NCBI GenBank assembly: GCA_965214615.1 | Contig: OZ243952.1 | Coordinates: 3,100,001 to 3,164,000 of the forward strand | Reading direction: 5' to 3' | Origin: CBDAUN01 sp965214615 | Lineage (GTDB): Bacteria > Pseudomonadota > Gammaproteobacteria > Arenicellales > JAJDZL01 | Length of the DNA: 64,000 bases | Shown: in pieces, positions 27,399 to 35,869 of the stretch | Layout: each line of letters opens with the position of its first letter | Numbering within the stretch: the first letter of the stretch is position 1 | The notes under the pieces: model-generated | Seen by the model: the letters and a program-made list of their open reading frames with translations, nothing else | Told to the model about the DNA's origin: nothing | Databases searched by the model: none | Translations under genes and position numbers: made by a program

Positions 27399-28224
27399 CG
27401 CTGCGCCATGTTCCGTCAAAGACATAGGTTGTCGGTCCGGTCAGATTCACTTGCCGCCCTTCGCCTGACCATTCGACATGGACCTTTCCGCCCGGCAGCC
27501 GAACTTCGACATCAGCGTCAAGGCGCCCTGAGCGCCGCCCCGCCGCAACGGCCGCACAGGCACCGCTGCCGCATGCGCTGGTTTCGCCGACACCGCGCTC
27601 GTGCACTCTCAGGGCAATCGTCCGGCGATCGAGCACCTGCATGAATTCGACATTGGTTCTTTCAGGAAATCCGGGGCAATGCTCGATCGCAGGACCCAGC
27701 ACTTCAACCGGTGCACCAGCGACATCGGGCACTTCGATGACCGCATGAGGGTTGCCGATCGAAAGTGCGGAAAACTCGACCTCGCCACAATCCAGGTTCA
27801 AGCGGTAAGTCGGCTGCGCGCGCTCCGCATTGAAGGGAATTTCGCCTGGATTGAATCTCGGAACGCCCATCGCGACGCAAACCGTCGTCCTATCGACTTT
27901 GGTACATTGTAAAATTCCACCGGACGTTCGCAAACCAACGGAATCGCCCGTCGCATAGCCCATGTCTCCTAGAAATCTCGCAACGCACCGCGCACCGTTT
28001 CCGCATTGCGCCGATTCGGATCCGTCGCTATTGAAGATTTTTAGATTGAACGCCCCGCCCGAATCCGAAGACGCATAGATGACGAGAATCTGGTCGCAGC
28101 CTATGCCGACATTGCGATTCGCAATCGTCCGGGCAGCATCTGGCGCTATATCGATGTCCTGCGCAATGCCGTCAATCACAACGAAGTCGTTTCCGAGCGC
28201 ATGCATTTTTGTGAAGCGAAACAT
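27391..28224 (-). CDS. dapF: Diaminopimelate epimerase
   Basis: DapF interconverts LL- and meso-diaminopimelate for lysine and peptidoglycan synthesis. The protein from ATG 28224 has 277 aa, the usual length. The N-terminus FTKMHALGNDFVVIDG is diagnostic. The two catalytic Cys lie in QCGNGARCVARF and ETSACGSGACA. A longer reading frame to 28254 would add ten residues and run into the divergent small gene, so 28224 is preferred. xerC follows with a short overlap. Confidence 0.97.
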   Translation of the reverse strand: MFRFTKMHALGNDFVVIDGIAQDIDIAPDAARTIANRNVGIGCDQILVIYASSDSGGAFNLKIFNSDGSESAQCGNGARCVARFLGDMGYATGDSVGLRTSGGILQCTKVDRTTVCVAMGVPRFNPGEIPFNAERAQPTYRLNLDCGEVEFSALSIGNPHAVIEVPDVAGAPVEVLGPAIEHCPGFPERTNVEFMQVLDRRTIALRVHERGVGETSACGSGACAAVAAGRRSGRLDADVEVRLPGGKVHVEWSGEGRQVNLTGPTTYVFDGTWRSDE

Positions 28225-28240
28225 ATTTCTGACTTGACAC

Positions 28241-28480
28241 GTGCCGATGAGCAATAGGACAGATCAATTCCTGTCGCAGCTACAGAAATTTCCGCCGTGG
28301 CTGCGAAAAGCCATCGGAATCTTGCTGATCGTCTGCGGATTTCTAGGGTTCCTGCCCATACTCGGATTCTGGATGATTCCTCTGGGCCTGATTGTGCTTT
28401 CCGCCGATTACCGGTTGGCCCGCTATCTGCATGTCAATATGAGACTGCTGTATCGCCGACTTCGTCGCCGGCAGCCATGA
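28241..28480 (+). CDS. Small membrane protein, PGPGW-like
   Basis: This protein of 77-79 aa has two adjacent hydrophobic segments (AIGILLIVCGFLGFLPILGF and MIPLGLIVLSADY) followed by an Arg-rich tail (LLYRRLRRRQP). The pattern fits the PGPGW putative transmembrane family; the PGPGW-like turn is LPILGFW here. Function is unknown. It starts at GTG 28241 or ATG 28247, only 16-22 bp from the divergent dapF start, and converges on cysQ. Confidence 0.7.
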   Translation: MPMSNRTDQFLSQLQKFPPWLRKAIGILLIVCGFLGFLPILGFWMIPLGLIVLSADYRLARYLHVNMRLLYRRLRRRQP

Positions 28481-28496
28481 AAGCCGTCGCGCCGTT

Positions 28497-29324
28497 TTAG
28501 CCATAGCGCTCCCACGGAAAATCCGAGCCCGAAGCGTAAAACCACGGATTGCCCAGTTCAGGCTTGTTGTAGCGCAGTACGCTGCGGGTTTGCATATCGG
28601 TCACCGTTCCGCCGGCGCATTCGACAATGCACTGGCCTGCCGCCGTATCCCACTCGCTGGTACCGCCGAACGCGGCATAGACATCCGCTGAGCCTTCCGC
28701 AACGAGGCAGAACTTGATCGAACTGCTCATCTGCGACGCGCTCGCCGCGATATCCGCGCGCGACAGCGAGTCGATCATTTGATCCCGGCGATCCACGCCG
28801 CGCGACCGATTGCCGACAACGGCGGCGGAATCCCCGATCGCGCCGCGAACGCGAATCGGGTGCGAGCGCTGTTCGCCGCTTCTAATAACAAATGCGCCGC
28901 AACCCTCTACAGCCCAGTAGGTATCGCCGCTGACCGGTATATGGATGACGCCCAGCACCGGTCTTGAATCCTCGATCAGCGCAATGTTGACAGTAAACTC
29001 GCCGGTCCCCTTGATAAATCCGCTGGTTCCGTCCAGAGGGTCGACCAGCCAGTATCGCCCCCAGGATTGCCGTTCCGGGTATTGCGGGATGGGCCGGGAC
29101 TCTTCCGACAGAAAGCGGCATTCCGGGATCAACCGCTCCAGCGACGTCTCGATGATGTCGTGCGCCGCATAGTCGGCATCGGTCACCCCGCTGCCGTCAG
29201 CCTTGTAGCTCACTTGCCCATCGCGTCCGTAGTGATCGAGAATCGCCTCGCCAGCCTCGATGGATATTTCGACAATTTTCGGAGCTAGCGCCCGCAGTTC
29301 GCCAGATGGTGCGCTATCAGCCAT
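28497..29324 (-). CDS. cysQ: 3'(2'),5'-bisphosphate nucleotidase CysQ (inositol monophosphatase superfamily)
   Basis: CysQ removes the 3'-phosphate from PAP/PAPS, keeping sulfur assimilation running. The 275-aa protein shows the lithium-sensitive phosphatase metal sites: FLSEES (Glu), DPLDGTSGFIKGTGEFTVN and EWDTAAGQCIVECAGG. DGTSGFIKG with the FTVNIALIE continuation favours CysQ over inositol monophosphatase. ATG 29324 (MADSAPSGEL) is chosen; the frame extends to 29387 without family features. Confidence 0.88.
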   Translation of the reverse strand: MADSAPSGELRALAPKIVEISIEAGEAILDHYGRDGQVSYKADGSGVTDADYAAHDIIETSLERLIPECRFLSEESRPIPQYPERQSWGRYWLVDPLDGTSGFIKGTGEFTVNIALIEDSRPVLGVIHIPVSGDTYWAVEGCGAFVIRSGEQRSHPIRVRGAIGDSAAVVGNRSRGVDRRDQMIDSLSRADIAASASQMSSSIKFCLVAEGSADVYAAFGGTSEWDTAAGQCIVECAGGTVTDMQTRSVLRYNKPELGNPWFYASGSDFPWERYG

Positions 29325-29543
29325 GATCAACCTGTCTCTCCAATTGTCGCAGACGTTTGCAAACAACCCGATTAATTGCGCAAACACAATGAATTATACT
29401 TTGTCTCAAACGGCGCGGCGCGAATCATCTTAGCGGCTGACAGCCAGTCCCGCTGCTCCGAAAAACCAAAAGGCAAACCTGATCGCGATGCCGCCATGCG
29501 GCTGTGAAATCGACCCGCTTCGGGCCCCTTCAATGTTCAAGGC

Positions 29544-30617
29544 ATGACCCCATACGACAAGTACGCGCAGGAAATTCAAGCCGGACGGCGGGTTGAAGAT
29601 CCGCACCAGCGCCGTGCGATTGAGGCGCTGCAGGGAGTCTATGACCGGCTCGAAGGCCGGGGCTCGCGCCGGCGATGGTTCATGCGTAAGAACCCCGCAT
29701 CGACGCAGGGGGTGTACCTTTGGGGCGGCGTCGGCCGCGGCAAGACCTGGCTCATGGACCAGTTCTATGACTGCGTCAAGACCCCGCGCAAGACGCGAAT
29801 TCACTTTCACCGATTCATGCGCTCAATCCATGAGCAGCTCAAGCGCAATCGCGAAACCCCGGACCCGCTGGCCCGCATCGGCAAGGATCTGGCCCGAACC
29901 TACCGCCTGGTCTGCATCGATGAATTTCTCGTCAAGGACATTGCCGACGCCGTCATTCTTGCCGGCGTGCTGCGCGCGCTGTTCGGGCGCGGCGCAATTG
30001 TTGTGACGACCTCCAACACCGAACCGGATGAACTGTACCGCGGAGGGCTGCAGCGCGAAAGGTTTGTGCCTGCGATCGATTTGATCAAACGTCACACAGC
30101 CACTGTGTTCATCGGCGACGGCGACGACTACCGGCTTCGCTCTCTCGCCGGGCGGCGCCTGTACTATCATCCGCTGAGCGAGGCATCGGCATCGGCGATG
30201 CAGGACGAATTCGAGCAGCTGGCCCGGGACGATTCGGAAACCGGCAATACGATCACCGTGCTGGGCCGGGACATATCGGCTGTTCGCACGACGAGAAACC
30301 TGGCATGGTTCGAGTTTTCCGATATCTGCGACGGACCGCGCGCCAATGCGGACTATATTGAGATCGCAAACTGCTATCGCACCGTCATGATCTCCGGCAT
30401 CCCGGCGCTGACATGGGAGCTGGAGAATCAGGCGCGCCGATTTATCGAACTGGTGGATGAATTCTACGATCGCGGTGTTCACTTGATCGTTTCTGCCGCA
30501 TTGGCGCCGGAGCACCTGTATTCGGGAACCCGATTGACGCAGGATTTCAAGCGCACTGCCAGCAGACTCGCAGAAATGCAAACCGAGTATTATCTGGCCA
30601 AGGCTCACTGCGCCTAG
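29544..30617 (+). CDS. zapE: Cell division protein ZapE (AFG1-like ATPase)
   Basis: ZapE is a peripheral AAA-type ATPase that associates with the Z-ring during constriction. The 357-aa protein carries Walker A LWGGVGRGKTWLMD, Walker B LVCIDEFLVKDIADA and the sensor VVTTSNTEPDELYRGGLQRERF. The TTRNLAWFEFSDICDGPR segment and the C-terminal LYSGTRLTQDFKRTASRLAEM are typical of the AFG1/ZapE family. It stands alone between cysQ and betC. Confidence 0.94.
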   Translation: MTPYDKYAQEIQAGRRVEDPHQRRAIEALQGVYDRLEGRGSRRRWFMRKNPASTQGVYLWGGVGRGKTWLMDQFYDCVKTPRKTRIHFHRFMRSIHEQLKRNRETPDPLARIGKDLARTYRLVCIDEFLVKDIADAVILAGVLRALFGRGAIVVTTSNTEPDELYRGGLQRERFVPAIDLIKRHTATVFIGDGDDYRLRSLAGRRLYYHPLSEASASAMQDEFEQLARDDSETGNTITVLGRDISAVRTTRNLAWFEFSDICDGPRANADYIEIANCYRTVMISGIPALTWELENQARRFIELVDEFYDRGVHLIVSAALAPEHLYSGTRLTQDFKRTASRLAEMQTEYYLAKAHCA

Positions 30618-30756
30618 CGACGCGGCCGGCATGCTGCCCGCCGATTGCCCGCGAGTCGCAAAAGTGATCGCACTCGCCCGGTGCGCAGGGTCAATTATGC
30701 GATAAAATTTGTGGCGGCAAATGGACTGCCTATTCGTTTTCCGGAGGAACCGCTCA

Positions 30757-32277
30757 ATGCAATCACCGAATTTCGTCCTGATTATGGCGGATCAGCTTGC
30801 GCCGCACTTTACCGGCGCATACGGACACCCGGTTGTCCGCACACCGTCAATTGACAGGCTCGCTGAACGCGGATGCCGCTTCGATGCGGCCTACACGCCG
30901 TCGCCGCTTTGCGCGCCGGCGCGTTTTTCCATGATGTCCGGCCAGCTTCCGCTTCGAATCGGCGCCTACGACAACGCGGCCGAATTCCCGTCGTCCGTGC
31001 CCACTTTCGCGCATTATCTGCGCATGATGGGATATCACACGTGCCTGTCCGGCAAGATGCATTTCATCGGCCCCGACCAATTGCACGGATTTGACGAAAG
31101 GCTGACTACGGATGTCTATCCCTCGGATTTTGCCTGGACTCCGGACTGGCTGCAAGCCGAAACGCGAATCGGCAAGTGGTATCACAATATGGATAGCGTT
31201 GTCGAAGCCGGCGTAGCGGCTACCACCTTCCAGCTGGAATACGACGACGAGGCGGGCTTTTACGCGGTCCGGCGGCTGTTCGACTACGCCCGAAACGCTG
31301 AAAGTCAGCCGTTTATGCTAACCGCCGCGTTCATCCATCCCCATGATCCCTATGTGGCACGCAGGCAGTGGTGGGACCTGTACAGCGCCGACAGCATTGA
31401 CATGCCCGCGGTCGGGCTCGGGGACTGCGCCCGCGACCCCCACAGCGAACGGCTGATATCAGGGTGTCAGATTGACACCAATCCGCCAAGCCCGGATCAA
31501 GTCGCAAACGCCAGGCGGGCCTACTATGCGAACACCTCGTACTTCGACAACTGGGTCGGTCAAATCATCGATACGCTTGAGCAGACCGGATTGGACGAAA
31601 ATACAATCGTGATTGTCACATCCGACCACGGAGACATGCTCGGCGAGCGCGGCCTTTGGTACAAAATGAACTACTTTGAGCACTCGGCGAGAGTTCCCCT
31701 GATTGTCGCCGGCCCCGGCATAGCGCAGTCTGAAGTTCCGGATTGCTGCTCGCTGACCGATCTGCTGCCGACTCTGGTCGATCTGGCTTCCAGAAACGGC
31801 TTGAAACCGCCGCAGTTGAGAGTGCCGTCGGACGGGCGCAGCCTGCGACCGCTGCTCGAAGGCTCCCGCGGCGATGGCGGAACAGCAATTTCCGAATACT
31901 GCGCCGAGTGCACCGCATATCCGATGTTCATGCTGCGCGAGGCGCGGCATAAGTACATTCACTGCGAGTCCGACCCGCCGCTACTGTTCAACATCGACGA
32001 CGACCCTCATGAATTGAACAACCTTGCAGACAGTCCCGATCACGGCGAGATTGCAGCGCGCTTCGCGCGCCAAGTGGCGCAGCGCTGGGACAGCGCCTCG
32101 ATTCGAGAAAGCGCGATCGCGTCCCAGCAGGCGAGATTCGCCGTCCATGAGGCGGCCCAGAACGGCGCGCGCGTGTCCTGGGACTTTCAGCCGCATCGCG
32201 ATGCGGCGGAACAGTACGTCCGCAATCACCACGACTGGACCGTGCAGGCGGCAAGAAGCAGATTTCCGCAAGTCTGA
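30757..32277 (+). CDS. betC: Choline-sulfatase
   Basis: This 506-aa type I sulfatase probably hydrolyses choline-O-sulfate to choline and sulfate. PNFVLIMADQL gives the metal-binding Asp. PLCAPARFSMMSGQ holds the Cys-x-Pro-x-Arg formylglycine signature, and GKMHFIGPDQLHGFDERL and TSDHGDMLGERGLWYKM supply other active-site residues. The C-terminus VSWDFQPHRDAAEQYVRNH matches the choline-sulfatase C-terminal motif. The ATG at 30757 follows GGAGGA by seven bases; upstream in-frame starts lack this. No signal peptide is seen, so it is cytoplasmic. Next is an MFS carrier that may import the substrate. Confidence 0.92.
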   Translation: MQSPNFVLIMADQLAPHFTGAYGHPVVRTPSIDRLAERGCRFDAAYTPSPLCAPARFSMMSGQLPLRIGAYDNAAEFPSSVPTFAHYLRMMGYHTCLSGKMHFIGPDQLHGFDERLTTDVYPSDFAWTPDWLQAETRIGKWYHNMDSVVEAGVAATTFQLEYDDEAGFYAVRRLFDYARNAESQPFMLTAAFIHPHDPYVARRQWWDLYSADSIDMPAVGLGDCARDPHSERLISGCQIDTNPPSPDQVANARRAYYANTSYFDNWVGQIIDTLEQTGLDENTIVIVTSDHGDMLGERGLWYKMNYFEHSARVPLIVAGPGIAQSEVPDCCSLTDLLPTLVDLASRNGLKPPQLRVPSDGRSLRPLLEGSRGDGGTAISEYCAECTAYPMFMLREARHKYIHCESDPPLLFNIDDDPHELNNLADSPDHGEIAARFARQVAQRWDSASIRESAIASQQARFAVHEAAQNGARVSWDFQPHRDAAEQYVRNHHDWTVQAARSRFPQV

Positions 32278-32454
32278 AGCGACTTGTGCCGGCTGCGCAG
32301 GCGCTGAGCCTCTGCCCCGTCACGGCGATTCGCGGCATCGCGGCGCGCAAAATTCGGCTGCCGTCTCTGGGCGGAGTCAAAATGGATTGAAATTGCCAAG
32401 CCGGGCGGAACGCATGAAGTCCGTCCAAGGCATGTTCGTAGACGGGAATTCAGG

Positions 32455-33747
32455 ATGAAACAGGAAACAGATCCCCAGCGTCTTGGCTCAATACTGCTCT
32501 CCACCTGGGCGCTGCTGTTCGGATTTGGCATATTGATGCTGGGAGACGGGCTGCAGGGCACCTTGCTGGCAGTGCGGGCGGATCAGGAAGGATTCCGCAC
32601 GACGATCACCGGCTTGATCATGTCGTCGTTCTATGTCGGCTTTCTTTCCGGTTCGATTATCACGCCCAGAATCATGACCCGAATCGGACATTTAAGGGTT
32701 TTCGCCGCGTTTGTCGCAATGGCTTCGGCAGCGATTCTGGTGCATGCCGTACTGGTTCATGTCTGGGTATGGATCCTTCTAAGACTCGTCAGCGGATTCT
32801 GCTTTGCCGGGCTCTACGTTGTGGCTGAGAGCTGGCTGAATGAACGCGCCACCAACCGCAACCGAGGCAAACTGCTGTCCATCTACATGGTGGTCACCTA
32901 TGTCGGAGTCGGACTCGGGCAGCTCATGCTCAATCTGGCGGACCCTCGAGACTATCCGCTTTTCATTCTTACATCAATCCTGATATCCGTCGCGGCCGTG
33001 CCCCTGCTGTTTTCTGCTACGCGGATGCCCCGCCACGAGAAATCGGTGAATATCCGACTCATCGAGCTGTTCCGGATTTCTCCTCTGGGCATACTGGGCA
33101 TGTTCATGGTCGGCCTGGTTACTGCGACCTTTTTCGCCCTCGGCCCGATCTTCTCCCAGCGCCTGGGCCTGTCCGTGCGCGAGATTTCCTGGTTCATGAC
33201 TGCCGGGGTCGTCGGAACGGTTCTGTTTCAGTGGCCTATCGGAGCGCTGTCCGACCGGTTTGACCGGCGCACGGTATTGACAGCGGCCACGACGCTGGCC
33301 GGATTGTCCGCCATGGCCTGCATCCCGCTTTCCTCGGCGGGCACCTTGATCCTGCTGCTGGGGGCCGGTGTCTTTTGCGGCCTCGCTCTGCCGCTCTATT
33401 CGATTTGCATTGCCTACATCAACGATCATCTCAAACCCTCCCAGATGATTGCCGCCAGCGGCACGCTGGTACTTGTCGGCGGGATAGGCGCAGTGGTCGG
33501 CCCGACTGCGGTAGCCGCCGCAATGGACCGGTTCGGCAACGAGTGGTTCTTTTGGTGCATGGGCATCGCACATCTGATCACCGGACTTTTCGGAGCCTAC
33601 CGAATGACCAAGGGACAAATCACGCGCAAGGGGCGGCGGCTGTCGGTGACTCCGGCGGCGATGCACCCTTCAAGCGCGGCATATGAAGGCATGCAACAGT
33701 GCGCCAAGGAGGACTGGGGATCGGCAGAGCGTGAATCTGAACAGTGA
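32455..33747 (+). CDS. MFS transporter (YcaD-like)
   Basis: This 430-aa major facilitator has 12 predicted helices. The N-terminal half (GFGILMLGDGLQGTLLAVRA, SSFYVGFLSGSIITPRI) and RLVSGFCFAGLYVVAESWLN resemble the YcaD group. The helix 8-9 loop contains GALSDRFDRRTVL, a typical MFS loop motif. The last 45 residues are hydrophilic. It lies 177 bp after betC on the same strand; uptake of choline sulfate or efflux are both possible, and the substrate is unknown. Confidence 0.85.
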   Translation: MKQETDPQRLGSILLSTWALLFGFGILMLGDGLQGTLLAVRADQEGFRTTITGLIMSSFYVGFLSGSIITPRIMTRIGHLRVFAAFVAMASAAILVHAVLVHVWVWILLRLVSGFCFAGLYVVAESWLNERATNRNRGKLLSIYMVVTYVGVGLGQLMLNLADPRDYPLFILTSILISVAAVPLLFSATRMPRHEKSVNIRLIELFRISPLGILGMFMVGLVTATFFALGPIFSQRLGLSVREISWFMTAGVVGTVLFQWPIGALSDRFDRRTVLTAATTLAGLSAMACIPLSSAGTLILLLGAGVFCGLALPLYSICIAYINDHLKPSQMIAASGTLVLVGGIGAVVGPTAVAAAMDRFGNEWFFWCMGIAHLITGLFGAYRMTKGQITRKGRRLSVTPAAMHPSSAAYEGMQQCAKEDWGSAERESEQ

Positions 33748-33782
33748 CCTGATGCAGGATAAGCCTGGAGTTGAATTCAGGC

Positions 33783-34133
33783 TTACGGATTCCGCATGCC
33801 GGTGTCTCCCTGGCGAATTGCGAAGTCTCGACGGTCGCGATACAGGAGCGCCCGGTTCAGGACATAGTCGTCTGCATCAAGATCAATCTTTGAGCATTCC
33901 GTCATAGTCCAGTATTTGTAATCGCCCAGAAAAAGATACTTGCGCCCGTGACCGAAGAATTGGCCCTCGACACCCTCGCCACGGCCGATTCGCTCGCAAA
34001 AGGCAGCGAGGAGTTCGCGCTGCTCATCGCGTTTGACAACGACGTATTCATGAGGCCATGTCTTTGCGTAGGTCACAGCTTCGCGCCACGGCGCTTTCGC
34101 GATCAATTCCATGATGTGCGGTGTGCGATTCAC
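33783..34133 (-). CDS. Conserved hypothetical protein
   Basis: This 116-aa soluble protein reads as a genuine coding frame, with charged, non-repetitive sequence rich in aromatics (TWPHEYVVVKRDEQ, FFGHGRKYLFLGDYKYWTM, DADDYVLNRALLYRDRRDF). I recall similar short proteins in scattered bacteria and archaea but know no function. GTG 34133 is preceded by GGGAGATTACA, a good ribosome site; an ATG seven codons later is the alternative. It converges on the MFS gene with 35 bp between, where a 6-bp hairpin (33762-33783) lies. Confidence 0.7.
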   Translation of the reverse strand: MNRTPHIMELIAKAPWREAVTYAKTWPHEYVVVKRDEQRELLAAFCERIGRGEGVEGQFFGHGRKYLFLGDYKYWTMTECSKIDLDADDYVLNRALLYRDRRDFAIRQGDTGMRNP

Positions 34134-34286
34134 TGTAATCTCCCTATCTCGGGCGGGCCGCTGTCATGCCACCGGGCAACTTAACTTGCGAAAACGGACA
34201 AACAGCTTGAAAATAGCAGCAAGAGAAAAACTGGTCCCCGAAGACGATTCGGTCGATAATCGTTGAAATTCGATGAGGAATCTACC

Positions 34287-35255
34287 ATGACCTTTATGAC
34301 TTCTTCAGTATCCGCGCTACGCGAGAATTATACCCGAATCACCGCCGTACTGATCGCTGTGGCGCTCGTCTGGCACGCGCCAAATTGGGCGGTCGCGCAC
34401 GATTTCGAGCAAGGACGCGACCCACGCATCGCAATAGTATCTGCCTTTGCACCGGAGCTGGAAATCCTCAAGGCAGAACTTCAAGACCGACTGGATTTTT
34501 CTGAAAACGGTGTGGAGTTTTCAACCGGGACGCTGGAAGAGCACAAGGTTGTACTGTTCCTTAGCGGAATCAGCGTCGTCAATGCGGCAATGACGGTGCA
34601 GCTTGCGCTGGATCGCTTCACCGTAGACAGGATACTGTTCTCTGGTATTGCAGGCGGTGTCGACCCTGCCCTGAACATCGGCGATGTGGCAATCGCGCAG
34701 CGCTGGGGGCAATACTTGGAAATGGTGTTCGCCCGGCAAGTTGAAAACGGATGGGCGACGATTCCGTTCTTCGACTACCCCTACGGAAACTTCGGCATGA
34801 TGTTCCCGCGTTCTGTCACTGTGCTCCGTGCCGAGGCCGTTGATCCTGAGACCCGGTTCTGGTTTCCGGTTGACGAGGATTTGACGCAAGCGGCACGTCG
34901 CGCAGCAGACAAGGTTGAACTGGCCGATTGCACGCCGGACGGCCGCTGCCTCGACAGGCACCCGCAAGTCGCGATCGGCGGTTCCGGAGTATCGGGCGGG
35001 GCTTTCGTCGACAATGCGGCTTTTAGAATGTGGGTCTATGAAACTTTCGATGCACAGGTTCTCGACATGGAAAGCGCCGCTGTCGCCCACGTCGCCTACG
35101 CCAACGGCGTGCCATTCATCGCAGTGCGCAGCATATCCGACCTCGCAGGCGGCTCAGAAAGCGCAAACCGAATGGAAATTTTCCTCGACCTGGCAGCTGG
35201 CAACGCAACAGCAGTAGTCAAGGCAATGCTGAAAGAGTTGCCTGTGCGTCATTGA
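34287..35255 (+). CDS. Exported 5'-methylthioadenosine/S-adenosylhomocysteine nucleosidase-like protein
   Basis: This 322-aa purine nucleoside phosphorylase (PNP/UDP) superfamily member shows the MTAN-like blocks IAIVSAFAPELEILKAEL, LFLSGISVVNAAMTVQLALD, ILFSGIAGGVDPAL, GAFVDNAAFR, VLDMESAAVAHVAY and RSISDLAGG. The Glu in DMESAA and the Asp in SDLAG are the expected catalytic residues. Unlike cytosolic MTAN it has an N-terminal hydrophobic segment (ITAVLIAVALVWHAP...AVAH) and an insert around residues 150-230, so it probably acts in the periplasm. ATG 34287 follows GAGGAATCTACC. Its nucleoside substrate is unproven. Confidence 0.82.
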   Translation: MTFMTSSVSALRENYTRITAVLIAVALVWHAPNWAVAHDFEQGRDPRIAIVSAFAPELEILKAELQDRLDFSENGVEFSTGTLEEHKVVLFLSGISVVNAAMTVQLALDRFTVDRILFSGIAGGVDPALNIGDVAIAQRWGQYLEMVFARQVENGWATIPFFDYPYGNFGMMFPRSVTVLRAEAVDPETRFWFPVDEDLTQAARRAADKVELADCTPDGRCLDRHPQVAIGGSGVSGGAFVDNAAFRMWVYETFDAQVLDMESAAVAHVAYANGVPFIAVRSISDLAGGSESANRMEIFLDLAAGNATAVVKAMLKELPVRH

Positions 35256-35484
35256 ACGCCGCATTCGGTACGGGATTGAGCCCGTGTAAAAATCCGTAAT
35301 CCTTCGATCTGCGCCCGTTCAAGTCTCAACGACCGCTGTGCAGCTTTGAAAAAAGTGCGCAGGCTCCGCCATCGACATCCTGCTCTCGCGAGGTTTGGCG
35401 CAAACCCTTATGAACCGCTGATTTGCCGCGTTTTTGTTCCTTGCGTACCAATAAATTATAGCGCCAGGCAAGGCGCACCAAAAA

Positions 35485-35506
35485 AGCCCCGGAACAATCC
35501 GGGGCT
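35485..35506 (-). terminator. Rho-independent terminator for minus-strand transcription
   Basis: AGCCCCGGA (35485-35493) and TCCGGGGCT (35498-35506) form a perfect 9-bp stem with an ACAA loop. Read on the minus strand the stem is followed by a run of T (the A-run at 35480-35485 on the plus strand). This orientation ends transcripts coming from fbpB and the small frame at 35617-35796. Confidence 0.85.
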
Positions 35507-35616
35507 AAAACACCATCATAAGTGACTAACTATATGAATTCGGTATCAATGGAATTCTTTCTACAGCTGTTGCCAATATTTGGCGAAGCCAGGCTGCGAT
35601 GTGAAGCTTTCTTTCT

Positions 35617-35796
35617 CTAGCGGTTCAATCTTCCTTTCATAAGGGGGTCACCCAAAACAGACACGCAATGCAGAACTTCAATGCTGTCTTCAGTCAGAGT
35701 TCGGATGTGACGAGTTTCATCTTTACCATTCAGATATGTTCTTGCAGACTTTGCATATTTCCTGCCCTGATCATCACCATCGGCTGCCAAAAGCAA
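35617..35796 (-). CDS. Possible small protein, 59 aa, unknown
   Basis: This is a short frame, not recognised. A perfect AGGAGG at 35805-35810 precedes a TTG at 35796 by eight bases, and a GTG at 35814 could add six residues. The peptide is charged and soluble (YLNGKDETRHIRTLTEDS, then VLGDPLMKGRLNR). It lies 55-73 bp after the fbpB stop on the same strand and is followed by an intrinsic terminator about 110 bp on, so it could be the last gene of the fbpA-fbpB transcript. Coding status is uncertain because of its size and atypical composition. Confidence 0.4.
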   Translation of the reverse strand: MLLAADGDDQGRKYAKSARTYLNGKDETRHIRTLTEDSIEVLHCVSVLGDPLMKGRLNR

Positions 35797-35869
35797 TTTG
35801 CAGACCTCCTGCACACAATTCAGGACTTCAGGCTTTGAATCTGACGCAACCGGGCATTCGGATATCGCT

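Larger units (their letters stand above)
35256..35869. other. AT-rich intergenic island between the nucleosidase and fbpB
   Basis: This stretch, especially 35440-35850, has clearly lower GC than its surroundings. It contains an intrinsic terminator for the minus strand (35485-35506) and one possible small gene (35617-35796). No transposase or integrase remnant was recognised. The composition suggests an inserted or fast-evolving segment. Confidence 0.5.
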
